A DNA stretch of 64,000 nucleotides from Ryuthela nishihirai (Eukaryota > Arthropoda > Arachnida > Araneae > Heptathelidae), in assembly GCA_038380435.1 (NCBI GenBank), contig JAWZYU010000013.1, positions 12,723,901 to 12,787,900 on the forward strand, read 5' to 3'. The notes under the pieces are model-generated. The model had not been told where the DNA came from and searched no databases. It was given only the letters and a program-made list of their open reading frames with translations. Positions 1-11,068 of this stretch are shown in pieces. Numbering within the stretch: position 1 is the stretch's first letter; every line of letters begins with the position of its first letter. Made by a program: the position numbers and the translations under genes.

Positions 1-470
1 CAGCTGAACCTCTTTCCGAAGCTCTGCAGAGAAGGGCAAAAGCAGTTCCAGACGAGATTCGGAATTAGGGGAAGATCCAAAACGTGAATCGAAGAAAAGG
101 AACTTTCTCGCAATACTTCGGCACGTGGTGTTGAAGAAGTCGAGGCAGCCAACAAAATGAGCCATCCGTCGCGAAGAGCACTCGGACACCAATGTGTAAA
201 AGAAATAAAAAAGGGGAAGGGTGTCAATCGAGTATGAAAGGTTAAAAAGACGAACCTTATTTTAATATATCTGTCAGTCAAGGAAACTGGGTAACAAGTG
301 ACATTATATTTCAGAACATTTGCTAATTAGCTTTTCTCACCATCACGTTGAGTGGCCGAGCTCTATTTCATAACTCGATTACAGATGGGAATCCTGAGAG
401 AGCAAAACCGCTCTTTCATTTCGGATATTTTGTGAATTTCCCTACATCCCACCAGTAGCAGACGAAGTTC
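1..470. other. left flank of the satellite array, no gene seen
   Basis: No open frame of note, RNA gene or repeat was recognised here. It is ordinary mixed-composition sequence that ends where the 99-bp array starts. Confidence 0.6.
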
Positions 471-3400
471 GCGCAACCACCCTTAGAGCAGTCATCCAAC
501 GGAAAGAGATTCAACTCATCCCTTTCCGTTCTTCTCTCCTTCTGCAGCCATGAAGAAGGAAGCTTTCCCGCGCAACCATCCTTAGAGCAGTCATCCAACG
601 GAAAGAGATTCAACTCATCCCTTTCCGTTCTTCTCTCCTTCTGCAGCCATGAAGAAGGAAGCTTTCCCGCGCAACCATCCTTAGAGCAGTCATCCAACGG
701 AAAGAGATTCAACTCATCTCTTTCCGTTCTTCTCTCCTTCTGCAGCCATGAAGAAGGAAGCTTTCCCGCGCAACCATCCTTAGAGCAGTCATCCAACGGA
801 AAGAGATTCAACTCATCCCTTTCCGTTCTTCTCTCCTTCTGCAGCCATGAAGAAGGAAGCTTTCCCGCGCAACCATCCTTAGAGCAGTCATCCAACGGAA
901 AGAGATACAACTCATCCCTTTCCGTTCTTCTCTCCTTCTGCAGCCATGAAGAAGGAAGCTTTCCCGCGCAACCATCCTTAGAGCAGTCATCCAACGGAAA
1001 GAGATTCAACTCATCCCTTTCCGTTCTTCTCTCCTTCTGCAGCCATGAAGAAGGAAGCTTTCCCGCGCAACCATCCTTAGAGCAGTCATCCAACGGAAAG
1101 AGATTCAACTCATCTCTTTCCGTTCTTCTCTCCTTCTGCAGCCATGAAGAAGGAAGCTTTCCCGCGCAACCATCCTTAGAGCAGTCATCCAACGGAAAGA
1201 GATTCAACTCATCCCTTTCCGTTCTTCTCTCCTTCTGCAGCCATGAAGAAGGAAGCTTTCCCGCGCAACCATCCTTAGAGCAGTCATCCAACGGAAAGAG
1301 ATTCAACTCATCTCTTTCCGTTCTTCTCTCCTTCTGCAGCCATGAAGAAGGAAGCTTTCCCGCGCAACCATCCTTAGAGCAGTCATCGAACGGAAAGAGA
1401 TTCAACTCATCCCTTTCCGTTCTTCTCTCCTTCTGCAGCCATGAAGAAGGAAGCTTTCCCGCGCAACCATCCTTAGAGCAGTCATCCAACGGAAAGAGAT
1501 TCAACTCATCTCTTCCGTTCTTCTCTCCTTCTGCAGCCATGAAGAAGGAAGCTTTCCCGCGCAACCATCCTTAGAGCAGTCATCCAACGGAAAGAGATTC
1601 AACTCATCTCTTTCCGTTCTTCTCTCCTTCTGCAGCCATGAAGAAGGAAGCTTTCCCGCGCAACCATCCTTAGAGCAGTCATCCAACGGAAAGAGATTCA
1701 ACTCATCTCTTTCCGTTCTTCTCTCCTTCTGCAGCCATGAAGAAGGAAGCTTTCCCGCGCAACCATCCTTAGAGCAGTCATCCATCATCTCTTTCCGTTC
1801 TTCTCTCCTTCTGCAGCCATGAAGAAGGAAGCTTTCCCGCGCAACCATCCTTAGAGCAGTCATCCAACAGAAAGAGATTCAACTCATCCCTTTCCGTTCT
1901 TCTCTCCTTCTGCAGCCATGAAGAAGGAAGCTTTCCCGCGCAACCATCCTTAGAGCAGTCATCCAACGGAAAGAGATACAACTCATCCCTTTCCGTTCTT
2001 CTCTCCTTCTGCAGCCATGAAGAAGGAAGCTTTCCCGCGCAACCATCCTTAGAGCAGTCATCCAACGGAAAGAGATTCAACTCATCCCTTTCCGTTCTTC
2101 TCTCCTTCTGCAGCCATGAAGAAGGAAGCTTTCCCGCGCAACCATCCTTAGAGCAGTCATCCAACGGAAAGAGATTCAACTCATCCCTTTCCGTTCTTCT
2201 CTCCTTCTGCAGCCATGAAGAAGGAAGCTTTCCCGCGCAACCATCCTTAGAGCAGTCATCCAACGGAAAGAGATACAACTCATCCCTTTCCGTTCTTCTC
2301 TCCTTCTGCAGCCATGAAGAAGGAAGCTTTCCCGCGCAACCATCCTTAGAGCAGTCATCCAACGGAAAGAGATTCAACTCATCCCTTTCCGTTCTTCTCT
2401 CCTTCTGCAGCCATGAAGAAGGAAGCTTTCCCGCGCAACCATCCTTAGAGCAGTCATCCAACGGAAAGAGATTCAACTCATCCCTTTCCGTTCTTCTCTC
2501 CTTCTGCAGCCATGAAGAAGGAAGCTTTCCCGCGCAACCATCCTTAGAGCAGTCATCCAACGGAAAGAGATACAACTCATCCCTTTCCGTTCTTCTCTCC
2601 TTCTGCAGCCATGAAGAAGGAAGCTTTCCCGCGCAACCATCCTTAGAGCAGTCATCCAACGGAAAGAGATTCAACTCATCCCTTTCCGTTCTTCTCTCCT
2701 TCTGCAGCCATGAAGAAGGAAGCTTTCCCGCGCAACCATCCTTAGAGCAGTCATCCAACGGAAAGAGATTCAACTCATCCCTTTCCGTTCTTCTCTCCTT
2801 CTGCAGCCATGAAGAAGGAAGCTTTCCCGCGCAACCATCCTTAGAGCAGTCATCCAACGGAAAGAGATACAACTCATCCCTTTCCGTTCTTCTCTCCTTC
2901 TGCAGCCATGAAGAAGGAAGCTTTCCCGCGCAACCATCCTTAGAGCAGTCATCCAACGGAAAGAGATTCAACTCATCCCTTTCCGTTCTTCTCTCCTTCT
3001 GCAGCCATGAAGAAGGAAGCTTTCCCGCGCAACCATCCTTAGAGCAGTCATCCAACGGAAAGAGATTCAACTCATCCCTTTCCGTTCTTCTCTCCTTCTG
3101 CAGCCATGAAGAAGGAAGCTTTCCCGCGCAACCATCCTTAGAGCAGTCATCCAACGGAAAGAGATACAACTCATCCTTTTCCGTTCTTCTCTCCTTCTGC
3201 AGCCATGAAGAAGGAAGCTTTCCCGCGCAACCATCCTTAGAGCAGTCATCCAACGGAAAGAGATTCAACTCATCCCTTTCCGTTCTTCTCTCCTTCTGCA
3301 GCCATGAAGAAGGAAGCTTTCCCGCGCAACCATCCTTAGAGCAGTCATCCAACGGAAAGAGATTCAACTCATCCCTTTCCGTTCTTCTCTCCTTCTGCAG

Positions 3401-5205
3401 CCATGAAGAAGGAAGCTTTCCCGCGCAACCATCCTTAGAGCAGTCATCCAACGGAAAGAGATACAACTCATCCCTTTCCGTTCTTCTCTCCTTCTGCAGC
3501 CATGAAGAAGGAAGCTTTCCCGCGCAACCATCCTTAGAGCAGTCATCCAACGGAAAGAGATTCAACTCATCCCTTTCCGTTCTTCTCTCCTTCTGCAGCC
3601 ATGAAGAAGGAAGCTTTCCCGCGCAACCATCCTTAGAGCAGTCATCCAACGGAAAGAGATTCAACTCATCTCTTTCCGTTCTTCTCTCCTTCTGCAGCCA
3701 TGAAGAAGGAAGCTTTCCCGCGCAACCATCCTTAGAGCAGTCATCCAACGGAAAGAGATTCAACTCATCCCTTTCCGTTCTTCTCTCCTTCTGCAGCCAT
3801 GAAGAAGGAAGCTTTCCCGCGCAACCATCCTTAGAGCAGTCATCCAACGGAAAGAGATTCAACTCATCTCTTTCCGTTCTTCTCTCCTTCTGCAGCCATG
3901 AAGAAGGAAGCTTTCCCGCGCAACCATCCTTAGAGCAGTCATCCAACGGAAAGAGATTCAACTCATCCCTTTCCGTTCTTCTCTCCTTCTGCAGCCATGA
4001 AGAAGGAAGCTTTCCCGCGCAACCATCCTTAGAGCAGTCATCCAACGGAAAGAGATTCAACTCATCTCTTTCCGTTCTTCTCTCCTTCTGCAGCCATGAA
4101 GAAGGAAGCTTTCCCGCGCAACCATCCTTAGAGCAGTCATCCAACGGAAAGAGATTCAACTCATCTCTTTCCGTTCTTCTCTCCTTCTGCAGCCATGAAG
4201 AAGGAAGCTTTCCCGCGCAACCATCCTTAGAGCAGTCATCCAACTGAAAGAGATTCAACTCATCTCTTTCCGTTCTTCTCTCCTTCTGCAGCCATGAAGA
4301 AGGAATCTTTCCCGCGCAACCATCCTTAGAGCAGTCATCCAACGGAAAGAGATTCAACTCATCTCTTTCCGTTCTTCTCTCCTTCTGCAGCCATGAAGAA
4401 GGAAGCTTTCCCGCGCAACCATCCTTAGAGCAGTCATCCAACGGAAAGAGATTCAACTCATCCCTTTCCGTTCTTCTCTCCTTCTGCAGCCATGAAGAAG
4501 GAAGCTTTCCCGCGCAACCATCCTTAGAGCAGTCATCCAACGGAAAGAGATTTCAACTCATCCCTTTCCGTTCTTCTCTCCTTCTGCAGCCATGAAGAAG
4601 GAAGCTTTCCCGCGCAACCACCCTTAGAGCAGTCATCCAACGGAAAGAGATTCAACTCATCCCTTTCCGTTCTTCTCTCCTTCTGCAGCCATGAAGAAGG
4701 AAGCTTTCCCGCGCAACCATCCTTAGAGCAGTCATCCAACGGAAAGAGATTCAACTCATCTCTTTCCGTTCTTCTCTCCTTCTGCAGCCATGAAGAAGGA
4801 AGCTTTCCCGCGCAACCATCCTTAGAGCAGTCATCCAACGGAAAGAGATTTCAACTCATCCCTTTCCGTTCTTCTCTCCTTCTGCAGCCATGAAGAAGGA
4901 AGCTTTCCCGCGCAACCACCCTTAGAGCAGTCATCCAACGGAAAGAGATTCAACTCATCCCTTTCCGTTCTTCTCTCCTTCTGCAGCCATGAAGAAGGAA
5001 GCTTTCCCGCGCAACCATCCTTAGAGCAGTCATCCAACGGAAAGAGATTCAACTCATCCCTTTCCGTTCTTCTCTCCTTCTGCAGCCATGAAGAAGGAAG
5101 CTTTCCCGCGCAACCATCCTTAGAGCAGTCATCCAACGGAAAGAGATTCAACTCATCCCTTTTCGTTCTTCTCTCCTTCTGCAGCCATGAAGAAGGAAGC
5201 TTTCC
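471..5205. repeat. 99-bp tandem satellite array, about 48 copies, with higher-order structure
   Basis: The unit (for example starting CGCAACCATCCTTAGAGCAG) is 99 bp and recurs almost without change. Variant sites are few: T or A in AGATTCAAC/AGATACAAC, and C or T in CATCCCTTT/CATCTCTTT. The A variant recurs at about 1974, 2271, 2568, 2865, 3162 and 3459, exactly 297 bp apart, so this part is a trimer of monomers. The T variant recurs every 198 bp near 3669, 3867 and 4065, a dimer. A one-base insertion (AGATTTCAAC) at 4549 and 4847 and a CCACCC variant at about 4618 and 4916 show a duplicated three-unit block. One unit near 1510 has lost a base, and one near 1780 has lost 17 bp. Because 99 is divisible by three, one minus-strand frame stays open for 920 codons (1778-4540). 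That frame contains no ATG and opens with TTG, so I do not call a protein. Type: minisatellite or small satellite. Confidence 0.97.
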
Positions 5206-6312
5206 ACGATGAACGATACAAGTTTTATTTTCTGTGCGAATATCATAGTTCGAGTTTCATTGTCACCTCTATGTCGACTCCAAAGTTATTTAAATGCGTC
5301 TGTTACTTTTCAACATCCCTGCCGCAATGCACCTTTAATATTCGTATCAATTTAAAAGCAATTCATCATGGCTGCAGATTAAACAATCTGCGAACTAAAG
5401 GTCGAGGAATTTTTGGTCTTATTCGGGACTCTGCCTGTTTGCGCACAGAAAAGAGAAAATCTCTGTTTAATCTTGTCCATTTCAGCAAAAAAAAAATCCT
5501 TTTCATGATTCAGGCCGGAAAGGAGTTTTTTTCCCCCTTTGTAACAACAACATTGTCCGCACTCCATCAACTCGATCCTTCGAACGGTGCTCGAGGGAAG
5601 AGACGAAGAAGTTCCGGAACCGCACGACACGCGCAGAGTGAACGAGAGAGAGAGAGATCCTCGAGGTTGAGCTGATCAGTGGAGCTTCCAGGAAGTGGGA
5701 CACAGCTGAGACCCTCCCTCGTGCGACTCTCTCTTCCAATGTATCTCGAAGTCTTCAGCAGCGGCTATCCATCATGCGAGCGCACACAGCCACCCATCGA
5801 TAAGCCGTGAGACCTTCCCCGGTTTGTGGCAGCTTCCCTTGTCTGCCCCTGTTTACCTAATTCCCATTCCAGCCGCGTCCTCCATTCGGATCACGAGCAG
5901 ATAGTTGCCCACCAAAGGCACTTTGATTTATTAGCCCGCCGGCTTGTAGCGCAGCAGCGAGGGAATTATCCTATTATACGAGGATCCCGGCTGGCTCTCA
6001 CCTTTCGCGCCAAGACCATCTCCTGCAGAGGAGCGAGGCCGAGCACCTATTAGTAAGTAACGACGTAATTGAGTGAGAGAGACGCAAGGCGAGGTCAAAG
6101 GTCGCCACAGGGAGGTGCAAATTACCACTCATCGCCTCACAAAGTCAAAGGATGCTATTCACATTTATGGTTGCGGGAATCAAAACAAATTGGGAACTCT
6201 TTCTCTCTTATACATTGGAATACGCTATTACAATTGAATAAGTATATGAGAGGAATTATATCTTTTAATTTCCTTGCATCATATATTTAATATCAACTGC
6301 TGAGAAACTTTT
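5206..6312. other. non-coding stretch with a CpG-rich block
   Basis: About 5560-6080 is clearly richer in G+C and CpG than its surroundings and could be regulatory. A plus-strand open frame of 162 codons (5187-5675) starts inside the last satellite unit and has no recognisable domain. I treat it as chance. No RNA gene was seen. Confidence 0.45.
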
Positions 6313-6325
6313 AACTGTGAGAAGA

Positions 6326-6713
6326 GGGGGCGGGGGTGGCTCAGTCGGTAGCGCGCCAGGCTCGTAATCTGTAGTTCCCAGGTTCAAGTCCTAGCTTGGT
6401 CAGCGTTGAGATTTATCTCCGCAAAATTCCCCGCCCTGCCCACGGTCAGTAGGGGACACCGATGGGCTTGGAAAGGCCGTCGTCCGTCGGATGGGACGTT
6501 AAGCCGTGGCCCCATGTGTGGGGAGAGCCGTACCCTGTGCACGTTAAAGAACATGCTGGATGGCCTTGACGGGAGGCTACCATCTGTCTCCCAACAGCTG
6601 TTCCAGTGGGTCCCCTCCCCCAACCTTCTCTGAGCCTTCGGGGTCCATGTGACCTGGCCATTTAGCCCATGGTGTGCAAAAAAGTGCCGCTCAGAGGTAA
6701 AACAACCCAACCC
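6326..6713 (+). mobile_element. full-length tRNA-derived SINE with target-site duplication
   Basis: The 5' head is tRNA-like, with a pol III box A (TGGCTCAGTCGGTAGCG) and box B (GGTTCAAGTCC). It is followed by a body shared by all copies in this window, including the segment GACGTTAAGCCGTGG and the later CACGTTAAAGAACA. The end is a short AACCC-type tail (CAACCCAACCC). The 13-bp direct repeat AACTGTGAGAAGA flanks it at 6313-6325 and 6714-6726, which fixes both ends and shows retrotransposition. The central body resembles the deeply conserved SINE central domain known from many invertebrates (the Nin-type domain, as I recall it). That attribution is from memory. The copy has no coding capacity and depends on a LINE in trans. 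Confidence 0.95.
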
Positions 6714-6726
6714 AACTGTGAGAAGA

Positions 6727-8752
6727 AGGCATTAATTATTATAAGTTATAGTGTGGTTGCAATCGAATTGAAACTGCATCAAGCTTTATTCGGTTTCTTT
6801 CATCTCTACTGTCGGAAATCGAACTTGGGAACAGAGTTGTTTCACAAGGTGACGACATCGTGCACGCTTCGAGAGCAAAGAAGATTTCCAGCACGAGGAT
6901 GTCTTCTTTACTCATTCCTCCAATTAGCCAATCAACATTAAAGACTGAACACTCTCATTGGAGGATATATACAAAAGAGAATTCATTAGGGGAATGAAAA
7001 AGAGGGAATTTATCATTAGGGGGCTAAATTAAAAGGCGCTTTAACTTTTGGGGTTAACGGAGCTAAATGCAATAAGGGGGGGGGGGGAGTTCATCACTAA
7101 TTAGAGGTTAATGACACTAAATCCCATCCCGAAAAAATCAGAAAATGAGATTCCGTTGAGTTTTGCTGTGCATCGTTATCATTCTCGTAGAGATTGCAAT
7201 TCGTAATATATGGATCATCCATTCACCCCATTAGTATAAAGATATTCTCACAATAATAAAGCAGAAAGCTTTTATTTCGACATCAGTGTTGTTTTTTCTC
7301 CATCATCTCTTATAACCGGAATTTCAGCAGCTTACATTGCGGTCCGATCACCCGATTTGTGCCTCAGCCAAGCCACTTCACTCGACATGGCTGCAATTCA
7401 TGAACGAAACTGATCCTTACCCTGACTTGAAAATCGCGCTCAGCACTCGCTTCTTCCTCAACGACCACGTTTTATTAGCCTCCCCCCATTTATTCTCCCC
7501 TCCCACTCGGAGCGCCCCAAATTAGCTCCATTAGCCTTAAGCACCCCAATGCATAGTTGATGTTTGAGCACATGGTCATTCGTGTTGGAGAGAAACTTAA
7601 TTTTCATGCAAACCCGAGTTTCCTTTTTTTGTAGCGACGAGATTCATTTGTTTTGCCTGACAAGCTAAAAGACTGAGAGCACTGGGAGGGAGGAGGGAGA
7701 GAAAAAACGCGCAACTCAAACGAGATCCGTTATTCTAAGGCAGCACTTTAATTTCGGTTTCACTAAAGGCCCTTAATTCTTCTGCTCCGCGGACACCTCT
7801 CGTCGGAGCATTAGAAACGTAAACTCTTCCTTCTCCGTAACGAGAATCGTCGGAGGAAATTGCTCTCTCCCGACGCTCCAACTGCCGAGCTCCAAAGTCT
7901 ACTTAATGAAGCTGCAAATGTTGCCACTTGCGTTCCATTTTCCTTATGGCCTCTGATAAACCCGCGAGCAAGTGGCAGCAGATTCCCCACCTTACTTATA
8001 AGCAGTGCGAGTGACGAGAGCGAGGCGAAAGGTAAGCCCTCTTTAGGTTTTCGTCGTCCGTCCGAAGCGTCTTCGCACCTCCCCCCCTCCTCCCCGGCTC
8101 CTAACGGAAGCGGCGGCGGCCGACGAACTGTTAATGCCAGAGATGGACAAAAGATTGCCGTAATGAGGAGGGACTGAATTGGGCTGCAGACGAAGATAGC
8201 AGCCCCGCGGACGGTGTCAAAAGATGCCCCACTAATTGATGGCAACAACAGGATGTTCTTAAACAAGCGTTTTGTTCGGCGGCGCTGCTCGCTGGAGATA
8301 CTCAACGCTCGCGCTGCGGAGACGGGATTCTTTTTTCGTCGTCCTTCGTTAATGCCGATAGTTGATGCTCACAATGAAACAGATTTCGAATTTATGTCGC
8401 AAACACATCTGCGAAAGAAGCAAAATGGAAATCTGGATTGGAGAGAGGAATCGTCTGCAAACGAATTGCTCTGCATCAGAATTTAAATCTCGTTTTTTCT
8501 GCATCATGACATAATCGCTGTGGAAGCTTTAAAAAAATTATTTCTTTGGTAAAATTCAATATACCTGTAATCGGAATGAATGCAAAGGAATATTTCTTCA
8601 AATGTGGTGCATATGTTACACTGGACGTTAACAATCTTTTGTTTAAAAGGTCGATGATTTCAGTCTCAAGCGATGAAGATGAAATGCACCACGGAGTTCA
8701 TCGGTTTATCCCTCCCCCATTCATTTCTAATGACTGCCCCCCCCTCTGCACC
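6727..8752. other. non-coding stretch
   Basis: Contains a 12-base G run at 7076-7087 and a GC/CpG-richer block at about 7790-8350 carrying overlapping open frames on both strands (7811-8305 minus, 7860-8177 plus). Neither has a recognisable domain. No gene is called. Confidence 0.45.
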
Positions 8753-8912
8753 TGATGAAAGAGCTCGCCGGATGGATTTCCCACGAGACTGTCTGCCAAC
8801 AGCTGTTTGGCAGCTCCCCTTCGCAGCGGGGGGGCGGGGGGGGGGGGTAGAGCACCAGATTCGTAATCTGCAGCTGCCAGGTTCGAGTCCTACCTGTGTC
8901 AGCAGCCTTAAC
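8753..8912 (+). mobile_element. two rearranged SINE fragments
   Basis: 8753-8815 matches the middle of the SINE (GAAAGAGCTCGCCGGATGGA, then CTGCCAACAGCTGTTTGG). 8826-8912 matches its tRNA-like head, with GTAATCTGCAGCTGCCAGG and box B GGTTCGAGTCC. The order is inverted relative to an intact copy (middle, then head), so these are pieces of two copies or one rearranged copy. A G-rich run lies between them. Confidence 0.75.
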
Positions 8913-9162
8913 TGATGGAGTCAGGAAGGATGGATGATTATGACTGATGGAGTCAGAAATCATCTTCTTAACTGATGGAGGCAACTGAAAGAGTTGTGCG
9001 TTTGCCCAATGCGCATGGATTATCTTGCGTAGAAGGGAAAGCTTTCTAATGTTCTTGCCCGGAGATCATCGGCATTTGCAGGTGAAGATTTAAAGGATAC
9101 GTTATCATTAACAAATCCCCATGAAGTCTAGCGGAGTTAAATTGTGGGATAGAGGTGGCTAT

Positions 9163-9270
9163 GATAATAATAATAATTTATTCCACAGGGGGTTACAGTG
9201 AAGCCAAGTTACAGGTAATTTTGGATATTAATTTAAATATTCAAGTGGCTTGATGCCCCAGTACATATGA
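9163..9270 (-). mobile_element. possible LINE 3' end remnant
   Basis: The run GATAATAATAATAATTTATT reads on the minus strand as an AATAAATTATTATTATTATC tail, a form common at the 3' ends of arthropod non-LTR elements. The sequence to its right would be 3' untranslated region. No reverse transcriptase is attached and the family cannot be named. This could also be a simple AAT microsatellite. Confidence 0.25.
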
Positions 9271-10435
9271 GAAATTGAAAAGAAATATTGATGATAGCAC
9301 AAAAATACAAACATGTTTACAGGAATTGCATAATTATTTGATACATATAAACAAAATGACAAGTTGTACAGACGAAGACAACTATATAATTAGAAATATG
9401 ATAAGAAACGTAGTGAACTTAGGGGGAAGGAAAAGGAGGTTTAAGACAACAAAGAGTAATATTAAACGAATGGAAAGAGGGAATGAAAAGTGAAAAGGGA
9501 TTGCGGATAAATGAGCCAAAGGGCAAAGATGGGGAGTGGGAAGAGAAGTGAGGAGGAGGTGTCAGTCAAACGTTGGCCCTCTGGGCCTGCTCACCGATTT
9601 GGAAAATGTTTGTCGAGATATCTGTGCACTTCTCCACATCAATGCGAAGGATGGCCGTTCTGCTTGAAAAACATTCTCTGCCTTCTAGTCTACTGATAGT
9701 ATCACACACATTCTGTGTGATGAGAAAACTGTCGAAGATGCTTATAATCAATACCAGTGATATTCTTCTTCTCGAAGAAGAACTTCAACAAGCCTTGAAC
9801 TTTCCATTTGACTATAACATATCCTCATATTTCTATTAAAAATAATTGTACAGTTTTTCAAAAGTTGTAAAGCTACTCTACCCCCCCCCCCGCCTGTATA
9901 TTTTGTCTCCTTCTTTTGAAGCAACATTTTACTACGTTTTTATGTTTAGGGATATAAATCAATAACATTCAATTTCAATAATAAATGTTGCAGTTCATAA
10001 CTAGAGTAACAGAGAGAAATTAAACCTTAGAAACATAATTTTCTAATAATACAATTTAATTTTTTCCCACTGGCAACAATAGAAACAGTGATCAACATCT
10101 CATTTTTATCGTTTTCATTATTTCTTTTGATTCCATTAACAATGTGATGAAAATGACGATTGATTTATCATCCAACTACTTCCGTCTCTTCTTCATTAAC
10201 ATTTATGTCTCCTGTCTGAAGCTATTTTTCTTTTCAACCAAAACCTTGTTTCCCCACACACAATAAATGTCACATCGTTGTTACAAAATAGCAAATCATT
10301 GTCTAATCACCCAGAAGGAAAGTAGAAATAAAAAGGCCCTCACTTCCCAAAATCCCCCATCGCAGTTCTAATTTCCACCACAACGACAAAATTCTCCTTT
10401 TCCTAATCTCAAAGTGTGCGCGAGTCAACACTGGT
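9271..10435. other. AT-rich non-coding stretch
   Basis: Short open frames only (for example 9275-9493 plus, 72 codons, lysine- and arginine-rich), none recognised. An 11-base C run lies at 9881-9891. Confidence 0.5.
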
Positions 10436-11068
10436 ATCCCCTCCCCTTTATTCTTCCCACCAAAACTTTCCCCCGATTCTTAACGTCCTATCTCCCTCTA
10501 AGCTCTGTCCCTCAAATCTGCTTCCAAGTCTCGGGGTCCTTGTGACTTGTTCATTAAATCTCGCCCCCTCCTTTATTCTTCCCACCAAAACTTTCCCCCG
10601 ATTCTTAACGTCCTATCTCCCTCTAAGTTCTGTCCCCTCAAATCTGCTTCCAAGTCTCGGGGTCCTTGTGACTTGTTCATTAAACCCCCCCCCTCCCCCC
10701 TTATTCTCCCCACCAAAACTTTCCCCCGATTCTTAACGTCCTATCTCCCTCTAAGCTCTGTCCCCTCAAATCTCCTTCCAAGTCTCGGGATCCTTGTGAC
10801 TTGTTCATTAAAACTCCCCCCCCCCTTATTCTCCCCACCAAAACTTCCCCCGATTCTTAACGTCCTATCTCCCTCTAAGCTCTGTCCCTTCAAATCTGCT
10901 TCCAAGTCTCGGTGTCCTTGTGACTTGTTCATTAAAACTCCCGCCCCCCCCCCTTTATTCTTCCCACCAAAACTTTCCCCCGATTCTTAACGTCCTATCT
11001 CCCTCTAAGCTCTGTCCCCTCAAATCTGCTTCCAAGTCTCGGGGTCCTTGTGACTTGTTCATTAAACC
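10436..11068. repeat. minisatellite of about 125-129 bp, five copies, poly-C rich
   Basis: Five copies start near 10451, 10576, 10704, 10829 and 10958. Each has the conserved core CCACCAAAACTTTCCCCCGA, then TAACGTCCTATCTCCCTCTA, then TCTCGGGGTCCTTGTGACTT. Period differences come mainly from a C run of variable length between copies. The last third of the unit resembles the SINE 3' part found elsewhere in the window (TTCGGGGTCC, TGTGACCTGGCCATT), so the unit may have grown from a SINE end. The open frames here (10416-10990) are repeat artefacts rich in proline and serine. Confidence 0.93.

Noticed and set aside
1778..4540. 920-codon minus-strand open frame in the satellite
   Set aside because: It has no ATG, opens at TTG, consists purely of the 33-residue repeat, and stays open only because the unit length is a multiple of three.
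6326..6400. genuine tRNA gene at the SINE head
   Set aside because: Box A and box B are present but the acceptor stem does not close and the segment continues into the SINE body. The same holds for the heads at 30.0, 31.6, 36.0 and 40.4 kb.
10416..10990. proline/serine-rich proteins in overlapping frames
   Set aside because: They are translations of the poly-C minisatellite and change frame with each C-run length.
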